DNA of 64,000 bases, from contig NC_087064.1 of NCBI RefSeq assembly GCF_963678635.1, forward strand, positions 25,522,189 through 25,586,188, in the 5' to 3' direction. Below the pieces are notes generated by a model. It saw nothing but the letters and a program-made list of their open reading frames with translations, searched no databases and was not told where the DNA came from. This DNA is from Symsagittifera roscoffensis. Lineage: Eukaryota > Xenacoelomorpha > Acoela > Convolutidae. Within the stretch, counting starts at the first letter, position 1. The number at the start of each line of letters is the position of its first letter. A program made the position numbers and the translations under genes. Shown here in pieces: positions 1 through 12,100 of this stretch.

Positions 1-944
1 AAAATGTTTTTTTTTGTTATGAGTGAGGTGTACCTTCAAATCAAGTGTGTGGGTTTACCCAATCAGATTTATTTTACATGGTCGGTTGTCGTGTTCAATT
101 AAGTTTCAGCTTACTTTCATGGAAATGTTATAAAGAATGTCGTGTCCAATCAGAAATAAAGCTTCATTTTAGGAACATAGTGGAGTATCCAACAAATGGA
201 AAGTCTACTTTTTAAGATCTTCAATCTTTCAAATGAACAAAAATTCACGCAAAAACCAAACCAAAATTTAAAGACTATAATTGTTAGCTCTAAAAATGAA
301 AAAATTGAAGACATCAGTAACAAAAGAAGAAAAAAGTTATTTGATTTTGATCTAATAACTCGAAGTTTCTGAATTATTCAAAGCCAACCTCTGAAAGTCT
401 TAATCCAAACCTGATCCTGCTTCGAACTTTGAAAATCCTGAAAAACGGAACAAGCAAAAAGTTTCCACGAATATGAGAATCGGGGAAATAATAAAAAGAG
501 TGTTTGATAATTATCAAACGAGTGTTTGAGAAAAAAAAATTCCTTCTCAGGTGTAATTCAGCCGTTTGCTTAAAACTCTGATACAAAAGTAGGTATATAA
601 CTATTGGTTCAAAAGTAAGATTTTGTTTGATTAAGATTCTCTAAGTAGACCTTTACTCAGTCATATAACTCTGTTTTGTACTATGAAAACTTCCAAAAAA
701 TTTTAGAGATTCAATAGTGAATGTCCTTTTTATGATTTAAAAAATCAATTAGATTTTTTCATTTCCTTGTGAAGTAACTCGAGCAAAACGCAAATGTTTT
801 CTGAAAGTCAATTTTTCGAATATTATGAAGTAATAATATTATGAACTAATAAAACAATCACTATTAGAAAAAGCTAGACTCTGATTGCTTAATCTCGAAA
901 AAAATGTTATTTAAAGAATTCTCGATTCTGATTGGTTGATTTTT

Positions 945-1025
945 CTTAATCGACAGAGAAATAATAATTATCTCACTCTGTCGATTTTTTTTAATCGACA
1001 GAAAAATCATAATTATCTCACTCTG
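945..1025. repeat. Two-copy ~40-bp direct repeat
   Basis: A unit containing 'TTAATCGACAGA' followed by 'ATAATTATCTCACTCTG' occurs twice in tandem with a few substitutions. No function is apparent. Confidence 0.7.
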
Positions 1026-2274
1026 GTTTCCTTTTACACGGAAAGCGATTGTTCTATATTTTGTCTAACCACTAGATAATATTTTCAATAAATCCGAACA
1101 TTTCGAAGTAAGTAAAAAAGTTTTATTAAAATTCTTGAGACAATTTTAACCTCCCATTTTCGTAAGTATCGTATAATTTCAATTATTTTGGTACATGCTA
1201 AATCTCCCACTTTTTTTGAGATGCCGTCACTCAACAGGATTGATAAAGTAAATTGACAGGACTTTGACAAAGAGGACAGGAGATCTGATGCAGCAAAAGT
1301 TGTGTGCGAGGAATTTTTTCTTGTCCAGAAGGTAATTAATATACTTGCAACAAGCAAGAAAAAAGCTTCCAATGAACAAGAAGCACGTACAGTCAATTCC
1401 GAAATGAACAAAGTACGTATCATGTGATAAAAATTTCTGAGCTTAAAGTCACTCCAGCAACATCTCAAGAAAGATCACGAGTTAAAAGCAAGGAAATGAG
1501 TGACTCTATTGCTAATTGGATAAAATATGGAAAACGAGGAGGCTAGTGATCTGCTGCGAGTTGAGTTGAAAGCCTGACAACTTTTCTTGACAATTACCTA
1601 GATGTGAATTAGACGCCAGTAAGTACCAACTTCCAAATTTTGAAACTAGATCCTAATCTAGTTAATGAAAAACTGGATTAAGATTGCCCTGGAATTTTTT
1701 TTACATAAAATATAAATTGATGAATTTTGTCATTATTACGTTCATGAAATAAAAAACACTTTTGATAAGTAGCTATTGATTTAATTAAACTGGGTTGACG
1801 ATTATAAAGAACAAAGTCATTAAGCAAGATATCATTCAGTAAAGTACACAAAAAAAACAAACTTTAAAATAGCAAATCAAATTGATAAACTTTGTAACTA
1901 TTTTGTGTGACTGCTTGAAAAAGTACCTAGATACATTGGGATGTCCAGATTCATTGGTTCCTGAACCATTTCTAACAAATCATAAAGTACACTGTTTAAT
2001 TTTGGATTCGAGGCAGCAACCACACACTGATAATTTGTGTTTGTTTTGAATGCTTGCAATTCATTTTAATGGAACAATTAATCGTGAAACAACCACGATT
2101 TTTAATGATTTTTTTGAAAAGTTGGGATTTGATATGAAATATTTTTGTGGAATTTTGATATTTAATCTGCCAACAATTAAAGATTTTGTTGTTAAAAGCA
2201 TCATCAATTACGATATCGACATTTGAGATGAAACTAATTGATCGAAACTCAAAACTGAAACAATTTTTTCCATG

Positions 2275-3120
2275 CTAAACAAAGAAATTTTCTACAGACA
2301 GACAACTTGATGAGATCTACCAACTTTTAGTTCTAATATTGTTCAAGATATCGAAACATGAGCTCGTCAAAATTAATTTTTCACTTATGAACTTTAGAAC
2401 TTATTTTACAGTTGATTTCAACAAAATAAGCAAGAAATAATGAAAAGTCATAAATGAGACAAAGAAAATCTCCATTGAAAACAGCCAGAAGCAGCAATTT
2501 TTTTAGCCTACAATTAAGTGTTTTTTGCAATTTTTTTTAGCTTACAACGTTTCAACGCGAAGTTTTGTTTTTGACCAATTTCGAACTGCCAATGAACCAT
2601 AGGTATTAATAGAAATTTCTCGTAACATTTTGATTCAGTTTACTTTTTGTCATCGTTAATATTTTCAGACCTGTTTTAATAAATGGAAAATGTCCTTGCA
2701 CGTCCTCAGCGTTTTAAATAGTTACGGGTAACGTACCTAGTTGGAAAATGTCCTTGCAAAGTTGGAAAACTTCATTGCATGAATTAATAATAATCGGTTT
2801 TACGCGAATATGCAATAATCTGGAAAAAAAAATTGGAAAATGTCTATTCTATTTTCTGCTCCTAAATATTTGATAAAACTAACTGCTCAAAGCTCAAAAA
2901 GTTTTACTTGCCAAACAAGGAAACGTTCTACAGACAAACAGCATGATGAGATCTACAAGGTTTTAAGTTCTAATAACGTTCAAAATATCGAAACATAATT
3001 TTAGCCTACAACATTTCAACACGAGGTTCTTTTCTGACAGAATTCGAACTTCCCAATGAACCATAGGTAATGATAGAGGTTTCTCGCAATATTTCGATTC
3101 AGGTTTTTGTTTGCCGTCTT
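2275..3120. repeat. Diverged direct repeat pair
   Basis: The stretch at about 2,275-2,660 is repeated at about 2,918-3,120 in the same order. It has shared blocks 'TGATGAGATCTAC', 'TTAGCCTACAAC' and 'CAATGAACCATAGGTA'. Divergence is substantial and the second copy is shorter. This looks like an old duplicated or dispersed element with no coding capacity. Confidence 0.6.
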
Positions 3121-3673
3121 CAATTGTGAAGAAAAACTTGAATAAAAAATGTTGATGAAATTGTATCATTAGTTTTCCGTTTTGAACTTTTGTGATTGAG
3201 CGTCCGAATTGTTATTGAGCATGAAATCTGATTAAAATAGCTTTTTGTGGTGATTTTTAAATGGTTTCTTAAGTGTCAGTTGAATTGTTTTTTTTTGCCG
3301 CTTACTCTTTTTTGTTGAAGAAAACTATGATTTTATTCGTAAGTTCTGAAGCAAGGAGGCAGCTGAAACATGATGTAAAAAACAACGCCATTTAATTCTC
3401 CAGCCTGGTTTCTGAAGGGTGCACAGAAATATTAACGCACCTAAATTTCCTTTCAACAGTATAAATGAAACACAAAGAAAACCCAGAACTACCCAAAAAC
3501 GCAATCGTTACACCAATCTGTATGAAGTGCGCTAAAAAAGAGTGAAAAAATAAATACAAATTTCAATGAACAAACTACTAACCGGAGCAAAAGAAAAATA
3601 TACTACATTATGCACTACTCTGGCCATACAATTATCTTTGGTGACTACCAAGATGTGAATTGCGCAGTCAGAA

Positions 3674-3789
3674 AGCTAGAAGAAAGCTAAAAATTTTGAA
3701 AAAGTTAGAAGAAAGCTAAACATTTTGAAAAAGTTAGAAGAAAGCTAAACATTTTGAAAAAGTTAGAAGAAAGCTAAACATTTTGAAAC
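3674..3789. repeat. 29-bp tandem repeat, 4 copies
   Basis: A 29-bp unit beginning AGTTAGAAGAAAGCTAAAC repeats at 3,703, 3,732 and 3,761, with a slightly variant copy starting at 3,674. The last three copies are essentially identical, suggesting recent slippage or unequal exchange. Confidence 0.9.
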
Positions 3790-3920
3790 TATTTTGAATC
3801 TATTCTTCTCAAGTTACCACAAAAAAATGACCTTCTTTTACTCAGTAAAAAACATTCAAGAAAAAGCGAAGAAAAATATTCATTTATGTTGGACGACAAA
3901 TAATTAGCAGAAAAACGAAT

Positions 3921-3994
3921 ATTGAAAGTTTTTCCATTGTCAAAGATCAAATCATAGATTGAAAGTTTTTCCATTGTCAAAGATCAAATCATAG
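3921..3994. repeat. ~36-bp direct duplication
   Basis: A block starting ATTGAAAGTTTTTCCATTGT and ending AAATCATAG is present twice back to back with no visible differences. Confidence 0.85.
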
Positions 3995-5149
3995 GACTTC
4001 CAACAGAAAAAAAAACACAGTGTTGAGGCGTGCGGAAAACATCACTTCACTCAATCGAAAACAATTTCAATTACAACAAGAATTTTGCTGAAAATTGAAC
4101 TCGCCATAAACTATTTTTCTAACGTAACCTTTTATCAAGCATAAATATGACAGAATTTCCACATCACCCAAAAAAGGTACAGTTAGGCTATAAATAGCTG
4201 TTGCAACCGTATAAAAGTCGACTTGTCATTTGATATGCTACTGAAATGGCGAAATGTCATCTCTCACATTCAGCAGATTCAAAGTTTCTTGAGTGGAAGT
4301 AGTTTGTCGTTTTCGGAATTCGACTGGGGTAGAGCTCGGCAGCATTTACGCCAAACATAATTCAAGTTTGACATTAGAGAGTAGAAGAAGAATTGCTCAA
4401 TCTTTGGGTTAAAAAAGCAGACTTTGAATCAATGAAACAACATAACAATTTTCTTATAAAACGAAAGCTTAGAAAATTTTAACGCAAATTGAAAATGGTC
4501 TCAAAAACAACGTTTTCAGGAGATGGCAAAAAATAGGTGGTGTCATGCTGCTTCGAGACCTAAAAAATTTTCTTAAAGTTCGTGTGATAACATCTGGATA
4601 GAAAAAAAACTTCGAAAAAAAACGAAAGATTCCACGACAGCTTAGTTTTACTGTACATTTTTTTTATTAATTGTTTATGAGTACTAAAAAATGTTCCGGA
4701 TTCTACAAAATTTGTTGCGGAATCCGCAAACGTGCTTGTTTTTGGGGCAATTTTGAGCAAAGCACCGTTCTTGTTGTTTGTCCGTGGAATTCAATGCAGT
4801 TTGAAAAATCAAAGAAAAGAAGCAAGGTTGCGGATTCCACGTTGAATCTGATTTTGGGTTGCTGCGGAATCCGCTTACAATTTTAAAAATGCCCAGTTTG
4901 GCCTCGTGATATGTGAAACTAGGTAAAAACAACTAAAGACGCACAAAAATAGCTGCGATCATATATATTACTCAGAGGCAAAGCTGCGCTTCGCAAATAC
5001 ACAGGAGGAAAATGCAACAAAGAGCTTAAACAGGTAAAAAAAGGTGAAAGAAGAAAAAGAATAAAAGTGCACCTTGAAAAACAGCCTTTTGAGACTAGGA
5101 GTATTATGTTCTCATATCTGCTCTACGGCTGCTGGTAATTTTACTGACA

Positions 5150-6010
5150 CTAGCTACCAATAGAACTGCTACAGTTTCTATCAAATTCTCAATGTTATGC
5201 AGCATAAAATCGAAAGCAAAACCCATTTATATGTTCGGAGTTTCACGTCCTCACTTCTGCGGCCCGGTTCTTTGGAAGTGGCACAGTTAATACTGGATCT
5301 AATTTTTCTCATATTTTAAATCATATTTTGTAATGATACGGAAATGCGTTCAAAACTTTCAAAACTTCAAATAATACTAATGCTCACTAAATTTTGCTAA
5401 GGCATAAAGTGGATTATACCATTATGCCTAGTGTTTCTCTGCTTAAGTATTGGCTTAACCGCTTATTTAAAAGAGAAAACAACTAATCGCTCTTTCGATT
5501 GAAGGCTTTATCTCAGATTTGGCTGGGTGGTTTTGAAAGAAAAATGAAAAAGATTCCAAAAAACTATTTTTATGATTGATTTTTTATGTCGCAAATAAAA
5601 CAGTTACAGTGTGTATCGAACTACCAATGTTATGCAGCAAAAACTGACCACAAAAATTTTATATGTTCCGAATTTGAATATCCGACCTGTTGATTAGGAA
5701 TCTCACGTCCTCGCATGTGCGGCACGGCCGCTGGGAAGTAAGCCAGTGGTACAGCTAATGCTGGATTTACCTGTTTTCAGATTTCTAATTACATATTGTA
5801 ATGATGTGGAAACATGTAACTTCCAAAAAGTCAAATAACACTAACGCTCACTGAAGTTCTCAAGTGTATAAAGTGAGCTTTACGCTAAACCCTACTTTTT
5901 CTCAGCTTGAGTAGGGGATTAACAGCTGATTTTAATAAGAAAACTACTCATTGCTCTTCCAATTTAAGTCTTCATCTCAGATTTGACCGAGTAAACAAAA
6001 AGTAAAAAAG
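5150..6010. repeat. Diverged tandem pair of ~420-bp units
   Basis: Two adjacent units (about 5,150-5,560 and 5,585-6,010) share 'CAATGTTATGCAGCA', 'TCACGTCCTC', 'TGCGGC', 'ACTGGAT/GCTGGAT' and 'TTGTAATGAT' in the same order. A short related patch (CTGTCCTCGCATCTGCG) occurs near 31,350, so this is probably an old dispersed repeat family rather than only a local duplication. Confidence 0.55.
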
Positions 6011-8218
6011 ACTCCGAAAATAAATAAGAAAACTCAAAAATTATATTTTTCCTAAATTCATAAACTGTTCTCTACTAACTCATGGTGTAGTATCATGGTT
6101 TAGCCTCTGCTTTCCAAACCTAAGTTTCAGATTGAAGAATTCCGCACCCTGGTTTTTCTAATTGAAACCTTAAAACAGATTTAGCTAGTAGTTTTCGAGA
6201 AAATAACAAAACTTATTTTAAAAATGGCAAAAAAACAAAAAAGATTTTTTCCGAACTTCATATCAACTTTCAAACAAAAAAAACAGTATAAAACAGGTAA
6301 CTCAGGGAAAATCTAAAGATAATTTTATTTTTAAAGAACTATCAACCACTGCAGGTTCGTTTTTGAAAAAAAATCATTCCAAAAAACTGGCAACTTCTAA
6401 GACCATTTTTTATCAAAACGCAAGGCGTAGCCATTTGCGCAGGTACATTTGTATAACTGATTTTGTTTCTTTCGGTTAGACCCTTAATCTCCGAATTGAC
6501 ACGGTAGTTTTTAAGAAAAGTAAAAATCTTTGAAAATTAACCAAATTGTGAAAAAAAGGCTTGTTTGAGGCCATTTATTTTTTCTACCAAGTTTAGGAAT
6601 GAGCCGCTTAGAAAGGGTAATTTCCAATAACATGCTCTTTCCGTCGAAACCTTCATCTCGGATTTGTGCAATTTGTTTGCAAAAAAGGAAAAAAACTCAA
6701 AACCAAATAGGCCAAAATCCCCCTCCTGAAACTTTCGAATGCTGTAGAACGTGAGATAAAATGGAAAGAGATTAGGCAAATATGCGAGCACATAGAAGAG
6801 CAGCCGGTTTTTCCATTGTTACCAATTTTGTGAAAATGGTATATTAGCTTTCGAGAAAAATTGAAACTTCTATGAGAAGTGCAAACATTTTCCAAAGTGC
6901 TGCAAAAGATTCGAAAACAACAAATCCTAAGCATTTTCATAGTAAATTTTTTTTTTCAAACGTGACCTTACGCTTGCCAAAAATAAAGCAGCATCATATG
7001 CCATCAAATTATTTATGCTGAATTAAGCTTAAAAATTAGTAAGTTGAAATATATCAAAAATGCCACCAAATGAGCACACAACTTAGATTAGAAAAAACAA
7101 TTCTTCGTAATAGTTCACTGCGCTTAGTTCGTGTAGAAAAATCGTCAGCTGAAGTTTATTGAGAAAGTTGGCCCATTGATTGTATTCAATAAAAACACAA
7201 AAACAAGTTTTTTTTTCATTTTTTGAAAGCATTTTTTTGTTTGGTTACTGGTGACTACGCATCAATATCAGTCCAGCTGTATTTTATGTTATCAGTTAAG
7301 GTCGTCAAGACTTTCATAAGTTTGCAAAAATGTTTATAACATTAGACTTTTTAAAAAAATTCAGCTATTGTTCGTTTTCTTGAATTTGGTCTGGCCCATC
7401 GAACGAGGACCGGCCACGAAAGGTTAAATATCTCCAAAACACGCAAAAGATGATATTTTTTAGAAAATTTCTGGATTTAAGTGGCTCGGTAATTCCAATA
7501 CAAAAACAAACGGTAAGATAATTGAGGACTCAGTGATTAACTTGCTTCGTCTTTGAGCCAAGATCCCTCTGCATCACTTAGACATTTTTTGGCGGTCAAG
7601 TTTTCAAAATTATAAGAAAACCAATTTTAAGAATTTTGTTTAACTGATGCAACTTTCAGTAGTTTAGGGTTTATACATAGTTTGTTTAAGTCTAAATGTG
7701 CAGAAAAAAAAAACTTTTTTTAAAGCTATTTTTGTCCCGGGACTAGCAACCATGCAAGTCCGGTTGCATTATCAGTTTTTTTTGTGTTATCAATTAATCT
7801 AGTCTAGATTTTTTTAATTCATAGTTTTCAATGCATACTTTTTCAATTCGGACTTTTTAAAATCAACATTGGAAAATGTATTTGAAAAATTTTTTTGATT
7901 AATTCAAATTTCGGTAGTTTAAGTCTTGACGGAATGTCGTAACTAGTTTGTCATAACTAGCCGTTTTTGACGATCTTTTTAACATTGCAAAGCTATTGCT
8001 ATCTCAACCTCAAAAAAAATTAATTATTTCACCTCCGACCATATTTGTGCAGTTATGAGGGTTAAAAATTACCAATTTGTTATAAATGATAATTAATGAT
8101 ATTAATGATAATTAATAACCTAGAACCAATTGGGATAATTAATGCTCAAAGTTTTTCGTCCAATTTAATTGCGAGCCGCTGTTTGAAAAATTCAGAATTG
8201 ATATTAGGCAATGTAATT

Positions 8219-8748
8219 CTTCCGAATTTCATAACGAAAGTAACGGAATATTTCTGTTCGAGGTGGATTTTTTTTCTTCAGACAATTTTCGACTTTTTAA
8301 CTAGCCAGTTTTGACGGAATTTTTTATATCATTCGAAAGCTATTGTTGTTCTGAGATTAAATTTGAAAAGATATTTTTATCTGTGATTGTTTTTCGTTAA
8401 GTTATGGGGGTTTAAATATTGCCATTTTGCCCCACTTGGGACAATTCACGCGCAATATAATTCGCGCTATTAACGCGTAAGCGGAGATTTAATTCGTTTT
8501 AAAAATCGTTCCAAATTGGTTCAAGGAAGCTTGTATGTCACAATTGAATTGTTAATAGGAGCAAAATCTAGCACTTTGTACTTAATATGGCGTGTGGGGG
8601 AATGCTTTAGACTTAAAATCTTAAATTAAAAAAATTATTTTATTTCAATACATTTAAATTTTTTGTATTATTACTGCTCCAAAGACCTTAAAGGCAGTCA
8701 GTCGGAACATTCAGGGCTTTGCCCTGATATACGAGCATTCTGGTTTTA
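8219..8748 (+). mobile_element. Helentron-like non-autonomous element, decayed copy
   Basis: This is a full-length but degenerate member of the ~540-bp family described at 27,308-28,364. The left hairpin is damaged (the 'ACGAAAGTAACGGAATATT' block remains). The right end keeps the GTCGGAAC repeat, the CAGGGC-TTT-GCCCTG hairpin and a weakened terminus. It lies just beyond the 3' end of chordin. Confidence 0.6.
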
Positions 8749-8944
8749 TTTAGAAACTATATCTTCCAGGACGTTTAAGGGCAGTCGAAAGATTCGGGGC
8801 TTTTGGTTTGATACAAGCAGCCTTGTTCTAAAAATGATTTTTAGATTTAACAGTGGACTTGACGGTGGATATGTTTTTACGAGTATTTCAAGGAGTCTCA
8901 TTGCTGTGTTGTGATTAAAATTTGGCGACAGTTTTAGTTTAAAT

Positions 8945-8950
8945 TTTATT
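8945..8950 (-). promoter_or_regulatory. Candidate poly(A) signal for chordin
   Basis: An AATAAA hexamer on the minus strand lies about 220 bp downstream of the chordin stop. It is the first such hexamer I see after the stop. AATAAA is common by chance in DNA this AT-rich, so this is only a candidate. Confidence 0.35.
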
Positions 8951-9168
8951 TTAGTTTCAAACATTCTGCGCAGCAATCGTGTTCTATAACTAATCATCGA
9001 CGTTAAACTACGATTAAAAAATTTTAGCTAAAATTTTACTCGTCCAAAAATAGAAATATACAATAAGTTATATGATAGGCACAAAATACTCTACTCATTA
9101 ACGAATTATCATTTAAAAATTTCAAAAATAGAGTTTCAAAATGCTCTTCTTTAACATTGTTGGATCTT

Positions 9169-12100
9169 CTAACTTCCTAGGACGAAATCGGCATACGAGG
9201 TCTTGTCACCGTCAATTTGAAGACCTGAAACAAAACATCGACACTTAAAAAATAAATTAAATCAAAACCCTGATAAAAATAAATTTTCGTGAGACAAATA
9301 GAATAAGCTACGTTTTAAAGCTTAAAGATTTTATTAATAAATATTGAACTTCAAAACCCCTCGAATATTTGGTGGCAGAACGACGAAACGGCTGGAAAAA
9401 CCCCAGATCGTTCTTGAGTAAATTATCGCATTGTTTTAACTTAAAATCTATTGCCTTATTCTGATTGGCTAATACTTTTCTGCCATTCTACCCTTCTCTC
9501 AAGAATTAATCCCCCTCCTACCCCTGTCACCCCATTGGTACCTATATACAAAAACACTTGTATAAATGAACACTACTCACTCATGCACTTGGGACAGCAC
9601 TGGTCGGGGAATGTGCGGATGAATTGAGGGGGGCAGTTGTCTATGGGGTCACAGGTGGTGCGTGAACAAGTAGTCTTGCCGTCAGTGCAGAGACAGTCCA
9701 CACACCACTGCTCCCCAAAGGGGGGCACAATCGGGTGAAACACTTCCCCATTGGAGTACAGGAAGTCTCCCAACTGACATGCTGAAACAGAGGCATGGAT
9801 ACTCATCAGCCATGCTTCCCTCTACTACCCTTCACCACTACCCACTATACAGCTTAAACTTCCAACTTCAACGATTAAGCTTAGATATAAACATTCAAGC
9901 AGGTGACACAGTGCTGAGCCTTCTCCCTTCAAGAATGGATAAAAAGGGGAATCAGATAAATAGGCCAAACTGATTTGCAATATTTAGAACTTGCATTTGT
10001 GTGGGTTAGTTAACGGCTCATTTTTAAAATTTCATCTTTTAGCTATTTTGATTGTTATCTTCAACTCCTCCAAATTGGAGTAACCTCCAATTGTTAACCC
10101 TTTCGACTGAATATCAGCCAAGCTTGATTGTTCTTAATAAGAAAAGTCACTAACGTTTTCCCTTCTTTTTCATGGACGCTTTGAACCCTCCGTCAGCCTG
10201 CATTGAACTTTCCAGATCTTCCGAACCCTCGTAACTCTTCGGAGGACTCGGTTTTTCATCCTCGCCCTCCTCGATGCAAACAGCGCAGCAATCAGTGGGG
10301 TTTTTCTTAACCGGGTGGCTGCATTCCGTCTTCGGACACTCAATTCGGTTGCAGCTCACGTCGTTCTTACCGAGACAAACACACTCGGCGCATTTGATCA
10401 CACCGAACGGATGAACTGTCGGGTTCCATGTCTCTCCCACAGCATAAATAACCCCGTTATGTTTACATGTCGCATCTTCAGGTGTAGGATTTTGATTTTG
10501 GATTGAGTTGAAGTCGTTTTCGGGACACTTAAAGCAGCATTCTCCTTCGGGTATGATAGGATTCTCACATGTGGGCACTTCGCACTGGTAGCGTCCTTCG
10601 CAAATGACGGCACGATTCTGAAGTATACATTAAAAACTCAAAATAATGCTCATGTCTACTCAAATTCGGTTGAATGATAAACATAAAAAGTGGTAGTAAT
10701 CTTTTTAAACTTTATCGATTGATGATCGCAGTGGTCATATTTTCATTTATTGACAATTTAATGACAACAAAATTGTAGTTCATTGTTTTTTGAAATGAGT
10801 CATCGCGTCAAAAATATTTTATATACATTTTTTAGTTTCCAATTTTGCTGAAGAAAATCAGTGTTGCAACATGACAACAATTCTTTCTAATCAATTTCTC
10901 AAACTTATAAGTACCAACCGCGCAGTGGCATGAGGTGCATGTCTTGTCGAACTGTGGATTCCACTGTTGCAAGTCTGCATAGAACTGTCCTTCGAAGAAA
11001 CAGCTGGAGGAGTCACCCGCGAGTCTCTCTTGTTCACTCTTACTATTTCTCTTCTCTTCTTCTTTGTCTTTAGAGTCATAGGAGCCAGAGTCACCCATCA
11101 TCGCCGAACTCAGATGACCTTCGGAGCTTTTCGGTTTGCATGAATTCGAGATTGAGACCTATAATGGAACAGAACTGAACTCATACTGGCCTGTAGGAAA
11201 CAAAAAAATGCATTTGAATGCATGTGCATGTGCGTTGCAGGATCTTTCAATGGTAATTCTGTCAGAATTTTTCGAATCTGTTTTTTTTAGAATCTCTTGT
11301 CCTAGTTCAAATGTTGTTTCAGATAATTTTTTTTGAAGTTGTGATGCTATTGAAACCTTAGTTCGGATTTCCCCTTCCGGGTGATTTTTGGATCCCACTT
11401 GCATGTACACTTGGCCCACATTCAGATAATCCAGAAACTCCTCCGACAACTCATCTACGGATCCCGATATAGTGCCAGACGAGAAGTTCTCCGACCAGAC
11501 CGGTTTCAGAAGCTTCTCAGATAACAGTTGTCCAATCTGGAGAGAAAGTCGAGCATCTTTCTCAAACCCATCTGTGAAAACTTCGAATTGAAGCCGACAT
11601 CTGTCGTCTAAATGAACTCGAGCGTTCCCTGAAGCTCGTGTTTCGATTCTGGGAAGCATGGCTTTACCAGACAACAGAAGTGGCGGAATGTTCTTGTTCG
11701 AGAAGTGTTTTGAGTAATGCAAAGGTTCGAGTTTTCCATAAAGAGCATAAGTGTCCAATGATGTTGAAATCTGAAGATATAACTCGCCGATCATCAAGGA
11801 TTGAATTAGTTCAACTGAAGGAGTGGTCACGAAGCCGACGGCCCATTGATCGAAATAGGTGTACGACACGTCTAATTTCAAATCGAATTCGGATTCTTTG
11901 TCGATTCCGGCCACAAACGCTACTTGATTGACATAGTCTTTGAGACCCGAAGTGTGAATTTGGTAGCTTAGGTCAAAGTTGGATTCAAAGGTCACGAGAG
12001 TTGACCCCGAGGCTCCTTTGGGAATGTGGCGACTGGGTGTGCCTTGTGATAACACACAGTGGAAACCTTAAAAAAATGCAATATTAGAGAGAGAAGAAAC

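Larger units (their letters stand above)
1..8218. other. Left flank, non-coding AT-rich DNA
   Basis: I see no convincing gene on either strand. All open frames are short, AT-rich and without recognisable motifs. The stretch holds several short tandem and dispersed repeats, listed separately. Around 7,916-8,080 there is a very decayed fragment resembling the middle of the Helentron-like family found further right, with shared phrases such as an 'actagcc...tttttgac' block and a 'gttatgagggtt' block. It lies downstream (3') of the minus-strand chordin gene. Confidence 0.6.

Noticed and set aside
11159-11356. Treating the frame after CHRD4 as coding to the TAG at 11,159
   Set aside because: Exon 8 supplies the conserved VSISNSC equivalent and joins in phase. 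The in-between stretch is better explained as an intron, with retention kept as a finding.
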